In this document: one piece after another, positions 8,560 through 17,814 of the stretch
Position numbering within the stretch: position 1 is the stretch's first letter
Layout of the letters: the number at the start of each line of letters is the position of its first letter
Assembly (NCBI GenBank): GCA_049647265.1
Contig: JBARXJ010000048.1
Location: 186,001 to 250,000, forward strand
Origin: JAAURB01 sp049647265
GTDB lineage: Bacteria; Cyanobacteriota; Cyanobacteriia; Cyanobacteriales; Microcoleaceae
Direction: 5' to 3'
DNA: 64,000 nucleotides
The notes under the pieces: generated by a model
What the model was told of the DNA's origin: nothing
Databases searched by the model: none
What the model saw: only the letters and a program-made list of their open reading frames with translations
Program-made: the position numbers and the translations under genes

Positions 8560-9246
8560 CTAGCGGACTGCTTCAATGAGCCGAGAGAAGTAAAACCGGG
8601 TACTCGTCATGGTATTACGAGCAATTTTGAAGCCGTTTTCCTCAAAGATTCTAATGATATCTGCTTCTTTATGCTGGTAAGCGCGAGTTGTTTTACTAGG
8701 GCCGGGGAATAACTGACCAATTTGCTTTAGGATGGTCAAAAATAACGTTTTCGGAGCAAAACTTAAAATGACCCGAGATTCTGCTAACGTACTCAGGTGA
8801 GCAATCATATCTGCAACCTGTGCCTGAGGATAATGAATCAACACATCTAAACAGATGACGGTATGATATTTGCCTTGAATGGTTTCTAAATCTTGAGTGG
8901 TTAATGTCAAATTCTGACGAGCATCCCCCAATACTTGGTCGGCGCGTTGCCCCGCTTCTGTGACCATTTTTTCCGAAATATCACTACCATACACTTTGGC
9001 CCCAGCTTTCGCAATCGGAATACTTAAACTCCCCACACCACAGCCAGCATCACAAATGGATAAACCGGATAAATTACCATCGGCTTCTAGCCATTCTAGA
9101 ACTCTTTCAATGGTTTGCTGATGTCCTTTACGAATATCAAGCTGAACTTTATTAACTTCTCCATCACCATATATTCGTCGCCATCGATCAAAACCCGTTG
9201 AATTAAAATAGTCTTGGACAACTGTTTTATCATCTACAGTACTCAT
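8560..9246 (-). CDS. chlM: Magnesium protoporphyrin IX methyltransferase
   Basis: A 228-residue SAM-dependent enzyme that methylates Mg-protoporphyrin IX to its monomethyl ester, a step of chlorophyll synthesis. It starts MSTVDDKTVVQDYFNSTGFD followed by RWRRIYGD, the conserved ChlM/BchM N-terminus. The SAM-binding glycine motif is ICDAGCGVGSLSIPIAKAG, followed by the acidic loop YGSDISEKMV. The frame remains open to an ATG at 9321, but those 25 extra residues do not look like the family, so I place the start at 9246. It lies upstream of petM and ycf39. Confidence 0.94.
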   Translation of the reverse strand: MSTVDDKTVVQDYFNSTGFDRWRRIYGDGEVNKVQLDIRKGHQQTIERVLEWLEADGNLSGLSICDAGCGVGSLSIPIAKAGAKVYGSDISEKMVTEAGQRADQVLGDARQNLTLTTQDLETIQGKYHTVICLDVLIHYPQAQVADMIAHLSTLAESRVILSFAPKTLFLTILKQIGQLFPGPSKTTRAYQHKEADIIRIFEENGFKIARNTMTSTRFYFSRLIEAVR

Positions 9247-9460
9247 AAATTTTTGGGGTAATTTAACTTTATTTTTATTCCAATTGATTAACATACCATA
9301 GATATTGCAATCATAAATCATGATTTAACGATATTGCCCCGATAGACGGCAAGGGTTTCTCGCACAGTACCCCAAAATTTGAGGGGGTTAGATTGAATAT
9401 TTTTTGATCAATTGAGTCATGTTGCTATATTGCTTAAAGAGTAAACGGATTTTAATATTT

Positions 9461-10075
9461 TTATCGATAACAGTTATTGCCGTTGCTCTTAGCTTCTGAT
9501 GCATCTTCTGCTATTCGTAATGCGCCAATGATGGTAGAAATGAGTACGCATCGTCTTTGATCTTTTAGAAATTTATGCTCAATTGTTATTCTACTTTTAG
9601 CATTTAAATTAGTACATTCATTGCCAGCTCGATAAACAGGGCAGCCTTTGTAGTTAAACATAGCTCGATAATATCCTGTCTGAGATCTCTTAACTTTATT
9701 TGTGATTGGATCAACTTTTAAAAAGCTAGTTTGATCTATATCAATTTCAATCCCATCCGGTAAATCTTGCCAAATGGATTCTGATAAACTAATTGGCATG
9801 ATTTCTGCTGAATGTAGTGCATATTGAATTCTATTTTTTTCCTCATTAATTCTAAATGTGGCTTGCCAACTCACCCTTTCTGCCATGGCTTTACTCCGAG
9901 CGTTTTGCATCACCCAATAGATTTTATTATTAGAAGTCCGAAGTTGTTGCCGGGCAATAAAGCTTAACCAAGACGGAGAAATAATAGCAATCAGAATACC
10001 AATTACCACAATAGTAAAAATAATTTCTAGAAAAGTAAACCCCTGATCGACAGAATAAGATAATCTTTTTTTCAT
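9461..10075 (-). CDS. Type IV pilin-like / GspH-type pseudopilin
   Basis: A 204-residue protein beginning MKKRLSYSVDQGFTFLEIIF. This is a class III prepilin signal: a short basic leader ending in Gly at position 12, then Phe+1 and Glu+5, followed by a 20-residue hydrophobic helix (IIFTIVVIGILIAIISPSWL). Prepilin peptidase would cut after the Gly and methylate the Phe. The globular part has two Cys pairs (CPVYRAGNEC and the C-terminal cysteines) like GspH/FimT minor pilins. An ATG at 10102 would add nine residues. No other pilus gene is adjacent, so it is an orphan minor pilin. Confidence 0.75.
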   Translation of the reverse strand: MKKRLSYSVDQGFTFLEIIFTIVVIGILIAIISPSWLSFIARQQLRTSNNKIYWVMQNARSKAMAERVSWQATFRINEEKNRIQYALHSAEIMPISLSESIWQDLPDGIEIDIDQTSFLKVDPITNKVKRSQTGYYRAMFNYKGCPVYRAGNECTNLNAKSRITIEHKFLKDQRRCVLISTIIGALRIAEDASEAKSNGNNCYR

Positions 10076-10102
10076 AAACTCTGTAAGATTGAAAACTTTC
10101 AA

Positions 10103-11004
10103 ATTAAATCAATTCTCAAAAATATAAATTGAAGTTTATAAACAGAGAATTAATTGATTTATAAATAATAATAATTTCATCAAACATCTGGCATAAAACC
10201 TTTTCAGTTCCAGCCTATCATCTTAAATATATAAAAATATCCGTTAAATTACGGCTATTGAAAGTAAAAAATATTGGAGTAATTACAGTGATTTTCTCTA
10301 ATCAGTTAGTTGATCGACGCAAATGACCAATGCATAGGTTATTTTAAATTTCAGTAAAGCTTAATTAGCATTAGCAATTCCTAATTGAAGTGATTATAAA
10401 TTAATTTATATTTGTGGTTATATTGAATTTTATATATTTACGAACAATTGATAATGTATTAGGACATCAATACCTAACGTTATGAAATATGCCCAGGACT
10501 TTATGGGGTGAATTTTTCCAGAGTGTCTTCCAAACAGGACTAAGTAATAAAATAATAAAACGAATTTAAGTATTAATTCAAAACGGAATAAGTAATAGTG
10601 AAAATGAGGATAATTTTTCTCTACGCTATTATATTTTGGATGATAGGCAAGTTTTACTGTTTAAATTAATAGTAATTCAGGGAAAATATATAGCAGGCGC
10701 GAACGAGAGTACGTAACAATCTGCTTTTATTAAAAATTTTATTTATTCTTCTATTTTAAAAGCTAAGAATTATTTTTTATTTGAAATCATTGAGAGATAG
10801 AATTAGCGATTAATTAGAGGACTTAACAACTTTATGATTCCCCTGAATAGCAGAATTTATCAAACGATTTCGATGAATCAACCCATAGCAGAATCTCGCC
10901 GCCATGAACGATTTGTTCGACAGTAGTATATAGCCAGTCAAATTTAATGGCTTCAAACGTGATTATTCATTCCTATTAGATTGACGGCGAGCTTCTTCAA
11001 GCTA
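10103..11004. other. Long AT-rich intergenic region (about 0.9 kb)
   Basis: No gene that I can support. Two short plus-strand frames exist: 10605-10670 (21 residues, hydrophobic, starting MRIIFLYAIIFWMIGKF) and about 10834-10926 (30 residues, ending RRHERFVRQ). Neither has a clear ribosome-binding site. The segment may hold promoter elements or decayed gene remnants. Confidence 0.45.
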
Positions 11005-11460
11005 TTAAGGCTGGGATTTTGTTTGAGGAATTTGGCTAATTTTCGCCTCATCAACTTCAATATCTTCTAGCCAAACCAGTTGTCGTTGTCCGGGTGCCAC
11101 TTTGTTTGTATGTTCCTGCATAATACTCTGTGCTTGTTGCGGGTCAAAATGACGGCTAAAATTGGCTTTTTGATAATCAACTCGCTGCTGTGTCATTTGT
11201 ACTTCTGACTGAATTTGGCTTAATTTTTCCTGACTGGCCCGATATTGGGGTACAATTTGCCACAGAGCAGAGACAGCTACCCCAGACAAGATCAGATGGG
11301 TTGCTAACTTAATGCTGATTTCCATCGCTAAGGGGCGAATTTGTTGCTGATGCCGCTGTTGAATATTCTGACGAGATGTCGCTCGACGCGGTCGGGCGAT
11401 TTGGGGGGATGGAGGTTGAGGTTGAGGTTGAGGTGACGTAACAGGTTGTAAGCTGTGCAT
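11005..11460 (-). CDS. Conserved cyanobacterial membrane-anchored coiled-coil protein, unknown function
   Basis: A 151-residue protein from the ATG at 11460, or 170 residues from 11517. It has a Pro/Gln-rich N-terminus (PQPQPQPPSPQ, encoded by a GGTTGA hexamer repeat), a basic Arg/Gln stretch, one transmembrane helix (LATHLILSGVAVSALWQIV, about residues 53-71) and an alpha-helical, probably coiled-coil segment (YRASQEKLSQIQSEVQMTQQRV). The downstream stretch with NFSRHFDPQQA, an Asn/Gln-rich loop and RQLVWLEDIE resembles a hypothetical family I associate with cyanobacteria. No catalytic motif. It is transcribed divergently from the histidine kinase at 11783. Confidence 0.6.
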   Translation of the reverse strand: MHSLQPVTSPQPQPQPPSPQIARPRRATSRQNIQQRHQQQIRPLAMEISIKLATHLILSGVAVSALWQIVPQYRASQEKLSQIQSEVQMTQQRVDYQKANFSRHFDPQQAQSIMQEHTNKVAPGQRQLVWLEDIEVDEAKISQIPQTKSQP

Positions 11461-11782
11461 GATAAGTAACCTAATCAATAAAATGAACAGAGCCGTGACT
11501 CGCGAAAATAGCATCATGGAGAGATTCTTGTCTTAATCTAATAGACAACATCAAGAGCTGCAAGGGTTTATCATCAATTAAGCACAATCATGTGGTTGTG
11601 AGTTGATTTCAAATCTCTTTGCTGTTTCCATCTCCCCATCTCCAGATAGAGTAGTTATACCGAGGAACTTGATACAATACTTAATGTAAATAACCTATGA
11701 TACTATGCAACGATAACGATTTATCACCCGTTGCACTGAGTGCGTATCAATGTAGGAGTATGCCTTATAAACACGGGAAACA

Positions 11783-13969
11783 ATGTCAGACGAACAGGAG
11801 TTAATTCTCAGCCAAGTTGATAACGCAATTGCTCTATTTAATGCTGAACATCATCTGATTCTGTTGAACCCAAAGTTAGCTCAGCTTTGGGGAATTTCTC
11901 CTGAATTGTTGGAAAATAGCCCTCATATTAATCAAGTTATAAATATTTTATCTCAACAGGGCATTTGGTCTACAAGGCAATGTGATGAGTTCAAAAACTG
12001 TGTCCTGCAACCGATAGCTCCTGATTTATCTTATTGTTTAGAACAAACCAATCATATCACTTTAGAAGTTAGTTATATTACGACTGACAAAGGAAATCGC
12101 CTATTTATTCTGCGAGATATTACTCACCAACGCAGCACTCAAGCCAGTTTGAATACAGAAGTCGAGCGGTTAAAATTTCTTTTAGGCTTAAACGAACGAT
12201 TACAAACTCTTGATAACGTTGAAGAAATTGCTAAATTTGCCCTGGCCTATTTAGTAGAGGTGATGAATGCTGCCTTTGGGGATGTGAAAGTGATTCAGGG
12301 AGAAGGCAACCAACGCCAAGCCGGAACCCTCTACAATCAAGTTCAAGGTCAATTTGTTGCTACCTACGGTGACCCAGCAGTGGCGGAGTTGCAAGAACGT
12401 TTAAGCCAGGGAATTCCTTATGGTCAGGGGTTACTCTGGCAAGTGGTCGAAACGGGTGAACCTGCTTTTGTTGAAGATTATGCCAATCATCCCAACGCCG
12501 TTGCTGAATTTCGTTCTAACGCGATTGGTCAATTAGGTATTTTTCCAATTCCGGGCGATGCAGGTAAAATTATTGGGGTTCTAACGCTAGAGTCACGGGA
12601 TTTAGAAAAGATGCAGGCTTATCCTCAACGGGATATGTTAGATGCGGCTTGTCGAAGCCTGGGAGCGGCAATTGAACGCAGTCAAGCTCAGCAAGAATTA
12701 CGTCAGATTAATCTAGAGTTAGTCAAAGCCTCTCAACTCAAATCAGAATTTTTAACCTCGATGTCCCATGAATTGCGAACCCCCCTCAACAGCATTCTTG
12801 GATTTTCTGATTTATTAAAGCGTCAGGCGTTTGGTTCGTTAGATTCTCGACAGTTTCAACCCGTTGAACTGATTCATAAAAGCGGCGAACATTTACTCGA
12901 ATTGATTAACGATATTTTAGATTTATCTAAAGTTGAAGCCGGAAAAGTTGATTTAAATTTAGAGTCTGTTGATATTCACGGATTATGTAATGAATGTTTA
13001 ACCATGATCCAACCTCGGGCAGATAAAAAACGCTTAGCTCTCTCCTTAGAATTAGATTATCGCCTCAACCTGGCACTGTTGGATGAGCGGCGAGTTCGAC
13101 AAATTATTATTAATTTACTGTCTAACGCAGTCAAGTTTACACCCGAGGGAGGAACGGTGAAGCTAGGGGGATATCTCGCTTATGGCACTCAACTGTATCA
13201 GGAGTATCGGCCAGATGAATCTCCGATTAATTTAAGCACCCCTTATCTCTGCCTGATGATAAAAGACTCAGGCATTGGTATTCCTCGAGATCGCTGGTCT
13301 CAGTTATTTCGTCCCTTCCAACAGGTCGATTCTTCCCTCAGCCGACGGCATGAAGGCACAGGATTGGGTTTAGCACTAACCAAACGCTTAGCGGAACTTC
13401 ACGGGGGGACAATTTCTCTCGATTCTGAGGAAAATAAAGGCAGTACTTTTAAAGTTTGGCTGCCTTTAACGGAAATGCGGGACTTATTGCGGCAACAAAC
13501 CGGATTTCATTCTGCTGCTAACTCTTCGCTGGAAAAAACTCAGACTGTCACTGAATTGTCGGATTCTGATTCTCAGCCCAAATCTCAGATTTTGGTGGTT
13601 GAAGATCAACCGATTAATCAAACTTTAATCGCTGAAATGTTAGAGTTGGAAGGATATCAGGTAGAATTAATTAGTGAGGGCAAAACCTTACAAAATCGGA
13701 TTCAAAATCAAATGCTTAGCGCAGATTCTCTGCCCGATTTAATATTAATGGATGTTCAACTGCCTGAGGTGGATGGGTTACAACTGATTGGTCAGCTTAA
13801 ACAACATCCACAATGGCGGAAAATTCCAACGATTGCAGTCACGGCAATGGCAATGCCAGGCGATCGCGATCGCTGTATTGCAGCAGGTGCATCAGATTAT
13901 GTTAGTAAACCGATTGATGTCGATCAACTGACCCAAAAAGTGAAGTCGATTCTGCATCAGTCTCATTAA
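11783..13969 (+). CDS. Hybrid sensor histidine kinase (PAS-like, GAF, HisKA, HATPase, REC)
   Basis: A 728-residue soluble hybrid kinase. Domains in order: a PAS-like sensor (about 5-115), a GAF domain (about 130-305), HisKA with the phospho-acceptor His329 in MSHELRTPLN, an HATPase_c domain with NLLSNAVKFTPEGG (N box) and GIGIPRDRW plus GTGLGLAL (G boxes), and a C-terminal receiver with predicted phospho-Asp657 in LILMDVQLPEVDG. No transmembrane segment, so it senses a cytoplasmic signal. No bilin-binding Cys is obvious in the GAF domain. The next gene, 144 bases downstream on the same strand, is a receiver-cyclase and is a plausible output partner. Confidence 0.93.
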   Translation: MSDEQELILSQVDNAIALFNAEHHLILLNPKLAQLWGISPELLENSPHINQVINILSQQGIWSTRQCDEFKNCVLQPIAPDLSYCLEQTNHITLEVSYITTDKGNRLFILRDITHQRSTQASLNTEVERLKFLLGLNERLQTLDNVEEIAKFALAYLVEVMNAAFGDVKVIQGEGNQRQAGTLYNQVQGQFVATYGDPAVAELQERLSQGIPYGQGLLWQVVETGEPAFVEDYANHPNAVAEFRSNAIGQLGIFPIPGDAGKIIGVLTLESRDLEKMQAYPQRDMLDAACRSLGAAIERSQAQQELRQINLELVKASQLKSEFLTSMSHELRTPLNSILGFSDLLKRQAFGSLDSRQFQPVELIHKSGEHLLELINDILDLSKVEAGKVDLNLESVDIHGLCNECLTMIQPRADKKRLALSLELDYRLNLALLDERRVRQIIINLLSNAVKFTPEGGTVKLGGYLAYGTQLYQEYRPDESPINLSTPYLCLMIKDSGIGIPRDRWSQLFRPFQQVDSSLSRRHEGTGLGLALTKRLAELHGGTISLDSEENKGSTFKVWLPLTEMRDLLRQQTGFHSAANSSLEKTQTVTELSDSDSQPKSQILVVEDQPINQTLIAEMLELEGYQVELISEGKTLQNRIQNQMLSADSLPDLILMDVQLPEVDGLQLIGQLKQHPQWRKIPTIAVTAMAMPGDRDRCIAAGASDYVSKPIDVDQLTQKVKSILHQSH

Positions 13970-14113
13970 AATTCTCCCTAAATTGACGGTTAATTGAATT
14001 ACCGATTGCATCTGATCATTTTAAATTATCAGCGTTTTCAACTTCATATTAAAGTTCATCGAACAAGTTTAGGAAGAAACAATTAATTCTATATTCCTTG
14101 GAAATTTGCCTTA

Positions 14114-15274
14114 ATGGATGCCTGTATTTTGGATTCCATGACTTCTATGCTTAATCAACAATCCTATATTTTACTTGTTGATGATGATCCAAACAATTTA
14201 CTGCTGCTTGAAAGCTTACTCGCAGTTGAAAAATATCACACACAATCGGCTCATTCGGGAGAAGAGGCACTGAATCTGGCTCAATCTTCTAAACCCGATC
14301 TAATTTTATTAGATATTATGATGCCAGATATGGATGGCTTTGAAGTCTGTAGTTCTTTGCGCCAGCAGGAAGATCTAAAAACAGTTCCGATTATTTTTTT
14401 AACCGCTTTGGATGATGATGAATCTCAAATTCAAGGCATAGAAATGATGGCGGATGACTATATTACAAAGCCATTTAATAGTCAGTTACTCTTGGCTAAA
14501 GTTAAAAATATTTTGCATCTCAATCAGATGCGTTCTCAAACGACTCAAACTCAAACGACTCAGCCTGAAACGGAAGCAGATTCTGAAACACTTGATTCTT
14601 TTGTGCCGACACAATTTCTCGAAAGAATTGCACCTAATGATATCAAATCTATCAGTTTAGGAGAAAAAATAGAAGCAGAAGTTAGTATTTTATATTGTGA
14701 TATTCGTCGATATACAGCTATTGCAGAAGCTCAAGCACCTTCACAAACCTTTGAATGGTTAAATTATTTTTTAAATCAAATGAGTTTATGTATCAATCAC
14801 TATCATGGATTTATTGATAAATATTTAGGAGATGCAATTTTAGCTATTTTTGATCGTAAAAACATACATTCTTTAGATGCGATTCACTCCGCGATCGCCA
14901 TGCAAGCTAATACAAAAAAAATGAATTTCGATACTGAATTTATTCATTTACCCGCGATAAAAATGGGAATTGGCATTGATACAGGCATCGCCACCATTGG
15001 AGTTTTAGGAACCACTAACCGTATGGAAACCACCGTCATTGGTGATGTCGTCAATACCGCCTCTCGTTTAGAAGAACTCACCAAAGTCTATAATTGTGAG
15101 ATTATTGCTAGTGAATCAACCATATCCGGTTTGCCTGCGGTGAATCTGACTCAGTCTCCAGAACATATCACATTTAACTATAATTTTATTGACCGGGTCA
15201 TTCCTCGTAACAAGCAAAAAGAAATTGATATTTATAAAATTATTAATTGTCAGGCAGACAGCCTCAAGAAATAG
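14114..15274 (+). CDS. Response regulator with class III adenylate/guanylate cyclase output domain
   Basis: A 386-residue protein with a receiver domain (about 18-135, phospho-Asp67 in LILLDIMMPDMDG) and a class III nucleotide cyclase domain (about 185-355). The two metal-binding aspartates are present at Asp196 (LYCDIRRYT) and Asp240 (KYLGDAIL), and the transition-state motif VVNTASRLEELT is intact, so the cyclase is probably active. Lys in FIDKYLGD favours ATP over GTP, but this is only suggestive. The 144-base gap after a hybrid kinase makes a phosphorelay to a cyclic nucleotide signal likely. Starts at internal ATGs (for example the Met of MLNQQSYILLVDDD) are possible. Confidence 0.9.
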   Translation: MDACILDSMTSMLNQQSYILLVDDDPNNLLLLESLLAVEKYHTQSAHSGEEALNLAQSSKPDLILLDIMMPDMDGFEVCSSLRQQEDLKTVPIIFLTALDDDESQIQGIEMMADDYITKPFNSQLLLAKVKNILHLNQMRSQTTQTQTTQPETEADSETLDSFVPTQFLERIAPNDIKSISLGEKIEAEVSILYCDIRRYTAIAEAQAPSQTFEWLNYFLNQMSLCINHYHGFIDKYLGDAILAIFDRKNIHSLDAIHSAIAMQANTKKMNFDTEFIHLPAIKMGIGIDTGIATIGVLGTTNRMETTVIGDVVNTASRLEELTKVYNCEIIASESTISGLPAVNLTQSPEHITFNYNFIDRVIPRNKQKEIDIYKIINCQADSLKK

Positions 15275-15444
15275 TAGACTTCTAAATGGCCGGAAGTTGT
15301 AGGATATAGGGTGTAGAACAATAGTTAGGAAACACGCCGTTATCCTCACCCCCGAAGGAGATAGGAGTATTTTCATGAATCTATACTGATGAGTGTTTCC
15401 CGTGCCTGACGAATAACAAGTAACGAACAACCCGTGACTAAGAA

Positions 15445-16335
15445 ATGAGTCTTGATAGAATATTACGATGTTTACCCTATTCTGTTGGCGGTTTAGCAAT
15501 AGCCGGAGTGAATTTATTATTTACCTCAGCGGCTTTCAGCAGCGATTTATTTATCCGCGACACCGAAACAGAAATCACTTGCGCCCCTGCTGCGTTATCT
15601 CGTCTCCAACGTCATCAGATTGCCCCAGGCGAAACATTATCTCAGATTGCCAAACAATATAACCTGATTCCCGCTACTTTACTCGGAATTAACCCCAACT
15701 TACGCCAACCTCAGTTACCCGTGGGGGAAGAAATCCTAATTCCGCCCTACAATGGGATTCGAGTCGAAGTCCAACCGGGAAATACCTTACAAGATTTAGC
15801 CAATACCTATGATGTCCGGGCTGATGTCATCTTTGAGGCCAATGGCTGTCAATCAAATCCGCAAGTGGTATTTATTCCGGGGGTAAATTGGTCACCTGGC
15901 GGCGCAGTCACCTTAGAATTAGGCGTTTTATCCGGCTATCCTCTGGCTCAAACCGCTGAGGTATTATTAGGCTATGGCTGGCAATTACACCCAATTATTG
16001 AGGAAGTCATATTCCACGGTGGTATGGACTTACGGGCAGAAACAGGCACTTCCGTATTATCTGTGGGAGAAGGAACTGTGGCGTTTGTCGGGGAACGGGG
16101 GAGTTATGGTAACGTTGTGGTAGTGAATCATCCTTCCGGCAAACAAACCCGTTATGCTCATTTGTCGCAAGTAACCGTACAAACGGGTCAAACCTTAAAG
16201 TTAGGGGATGTTTTAGGCAAAGTCGGTCAAACCGGAAAACCCGACATGGCACAGCCTCACCTTCATTTTGAAATTCGTTACAATTCTCCCCTCGGCTGGG
16301 TGGCGGAAAATCCTAATCCTTATTTTGCCGATTAA
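15445..16335 (+). CDS. LysM-containing M23 (LytM-type) metallopeptidase
   Basis: A 296-residue exported peptidoglycan peptidase. The N-terminus has a signal-like helix (about residues 12-33). Two LysM-like motifs follow (HQIAPGETLSQIAKQYNL at about 56-73 and VEVQPGNTLQDLANTYDV at about 108-125). The C-terminal M23 domain has zinc ligands His191 and Asp195 in HGGMD and His274 in HLHFE, with His272 the catalytic partner, so it should be an active endopeptidase or activator of amidases. Its 3' end overlaps the convergent cyanophycinase-like gene by 23 bases. Confidence 0.92.
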   Translation: MSLDRILRCLPYSVGGLAIAGVNLLFTSAAFSSDLFIRDTETEITCAPAALSRLQRHQIAPGETLSQIAKQYNLIPATLLGINPNLRQPQLPVGEEILIPPYNGIRVEVQPGNTLQDLANTYDVRADVIFEANGCQSNPQVVFIPGVNWSPGGAVTLELGVLSGYPLAQTAEVLLGYGWQLHPIIEEVIFHGGMDLRAETGTSVLSVGEGTVAFVGERGSYGNVVVVNHPSGKQTRYAHLSQVTVQTGQTLKLGDVLGKVGQTGKPDMAQPHLHFEIRYNSPLGWVAENPNPYFAD

Positions 16336-17359
16336 AACCCGGCCATCCGTCTGTTGTATACCAATATTCCCATTCTCCCCCGGATGCCGTAGACCAATCT
16401 TTGAGGTCAAATGAACCCCCACCTTTAGTTGTGCCACCGATACGATACACTTTAACTGCTTGCCCATCATTATCCCAAATTAAAGGCGAACCGGGTTCCA
16501 TTCTTTCCGGGGGTACGCCATTAACTTGTAGAAAATAAGCATCTTGTCCGGCTTCTTTACCATTACCAAACACTTTAGCAATTCCATTTTCATCAATGGC
16601 GACAAACGCGCCTTCTTCTAAACCAATGGCATAGGCAGGATGTTGATAGCTACGATCTTGAAATATGCGGGCGAGTAATCCAAATATTCTACCATATCGG
16701 GTTTCTGGGTGAACCTTATTTTGACGATCTAAATGGGTATCTGTAATTACACCTTTTAGAAAGGGTGCTTGAATAAAATTACTACGATAAATATCATGAC
16801 TATTGGGATGAAATGGATCATCTAAAATTTCTGAACTAATAACGCCTTGATCCGCAGGTGCATAATAATAATCCCCTAAAATTGCCATGCCTGCACTGGT
16901 TCCAGCCACGGGCACTTTTTTCTGATTAATTAAATAGTTAATCGCGGTTTCTGTTGCGGTTCCTTCCCAATAATCCTCATATTTATTCTGGTCTCCCCCT
17001 GCAATAAATAATGCATCTGCTTGTTTAATATACTGCACAACTTCAAGATTATTTGCCGCCGCGCGACTATCAATTGAAAGTTCAGCCGCTGACTGAATTA
17101 AATCGCGATAATAGTCTGCAACCCATGCCGCTTGACTCCCAACTCCACCACAGCGTAAGACTAAATAATTGCCTTTATTAGACCGTTTCAAAAACCATTC
17201 CGTCGCAGCATCTTCTCCCGCTGAACCGCCTTCTGCACCCCCAATTAAAAGAATACCTGGCTTTACTCCAAAAGGTTCTACTTCACCGTATTCTAGGATA
17301 TATTTAAAAGACTGACTATCTCGCTCCTGAGGAATCAGTTCTTGTAATTTTCTGGCCAT
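16313..17359 (-). CDS. Cyanophycinase-like peptidase (S51 family, class I GATase-like)
   Basis: A 348-residue protein of the S51/cyanophycinase-like group. The nucleophile elbow VAGTSAGMAILG places Ser155 as predicted nucleophile, and AGGDQNKYEDYW (GGDQ at 121-124) matches the conserved strand end in cyanophycinases. An N-terminal strand ILLIGGAEGG and a C-terminal lobe complete the fold. Classical CphB (about 270 residues) degrades cyanophycin; this longer form is a paralogue type whose substrate is unknown. Asp in VITDTHLDRQ supplies the typical acidic/His pair. Convergent with the M23 peptidase and divergent from the repeat array upstream of the deacetylase. Confidence 0.8.
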   Translation of the reverse strand: MARKLQELIPQERDSQSFKYILEYGEVEPFGVKPGILLIGGAEGGSAGEDAATEWFLKRSNKGNYLVLRCGGVGSQAAWVADYYRDLIQSAAELSIDSRAAANNLEVVQYIKQADALFIAGGDQNKYEDYWEGTATETAINYLINQKKVPVAGTSAGMAILGDYYYAPADQGVISSEILDDPFHPNSHDIYRSNFIQAPFLKGVITDTHLDRQNKVHPETRYGRIFGLLARIFQDRSYQHPAYAIGLEEGAFVAIDENGIAKVFGNGKEAGQDAYFLQVNGVPPERMEPGSPLIWDNDGQAVKVYRIGGTTKGGGSFDLKDWSTASGGEWEYWYTTDGWPGFNRQNKD

Positions 17360-17439
17360 ATCTTTAGATGCTTTAACCTCATTTTTATCCGTATGTATTG
17401 TATATTAAAAAGGGAACAAGATTAACAATTTTGCCGTAG

Positions 17440-17458
17440 GGTGCGTGAGTCACGCACC
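17440..17458. repeat. Perfect 19-bp palindrome, copy 1
   Basis: GGTGCGTGAGTCACGCACC, preceded by CCGTAG. Perfect 9-1-9 inverted repeat, the first of four copies in 400 bp. Confidence 0.85.
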
Positions 17459-17485
17459 TAAAATCAGATCATTCAATAATAAATC

Positions 17486-17533
17486 ATGCAATATTATCCT
17501 TTATTTTCTATCATTCATCCTATTTTAAAGTAG
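17486..17533 (+). pseudogene. Truncated copy 1 of the deacetylase start (15-codon frame)
   Basis: Reads MQYYPLFSIIHPILK then TAG, nearly identical to the first 15 residues of the deacetylase starting at 17855. Too short to be functional as an enzyme; could act as an upstream open reading frame. Confidence 0.7.
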
Positions 17534-17551
17534 ATTAACAGTTTCACGTAG

Positions 17552-17570
17552 GCTGCGTGATTCACGCACC
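17552..17570. repeat. Palindrome, copy 2 (mutated arm)
   Basis: GCTGCGTGATTCACGCACC: the inner 15 bases TGCGTGATTCACGCA remain a palindrome while one outer arm has diverged, showing independent drift among copies. Confidence 0.8.
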
Positions 17571-17598
17571 TTAAAATAATTTAATTCAATAAAAAGCT

Positions 17599-17646
17599 AT
17601 GCAATATTATCCTTTACCTTCTCTAATTTATCCCATTTTAAAGTAG
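17599..17646 (+). pseudogene. Truncated copy 2 of the deacetylase start (15-codon frame)
   Basis: Reads MQYYPLPSLIYPILK then TAG. Several substitutions relative to the functional start, but the first six residues are unchanged. Confidence 0.7.
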
Positions 17647-17665
17647 ATTAACAGTTTCACCGTAG

Positions 17666-17684
17666 GGTGCGTGAGTCACGCACC
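17666..17684. repeat. Perfect 19-bp palindrome, copy 3
   Basis: GGTGCGTGAGTCACGCACC preceded by CACCGTAG, same orientation of flanks as copies 1 and 2. Confidence 0.85.
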
Positions 17685-17712
17685 TTAAAATAATTTAATT
17701 CAATAAAAAGCT

Positions 17713-17784
17713 ATGCAATATTATCCTTTATTTTCCCTGATTTATCCGGTTTTCAAGGGGGAGTTTCCTCAAGATTCATTGTAA
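17713..17784 (+). pseudogene. Truncated copy 3 of the deacetylase start (23-codon frame)
   Basis: Reads MQYYPLFSLIYPVLKGEFPQ and then DSL before TAA. It retains homology to the gene beyond the point where copies 1 and 2 stop, aligning with MQYYPLFPIIHPVLKTAFPQ of the intact gene. Confidence 0.7.
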
Positions 17785-17814
17785 AAAAATTATGATAGCA
17801 TTGTAAATTAAAAA

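Larger units (their letters stand above)
17421..17784 (+). repeat. Tandem array of about 113-bp units with palindrome and truncated gene-start copies
   Basis: Three tandem units (starts near 17421, 17532 and 17646; spacing 112-114 bp). Each contains AGATTAACA, then a GGTGCGTGAGTCACGCACC-type palindrome, an AT-rich spacer and an ATG-led copy of the 5' end of the following deacetylase gene (ATGCAATATTATCC). The first two copies end at TAG after 15 codons; the third extends to 23 codons before TAA. The real gene start, with a fourth palindrome in inverted orientation, follows at 17855. The layout looks like tandem duplication of the gene's leader together with a mobile palindrome. Confidence 0.85.
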
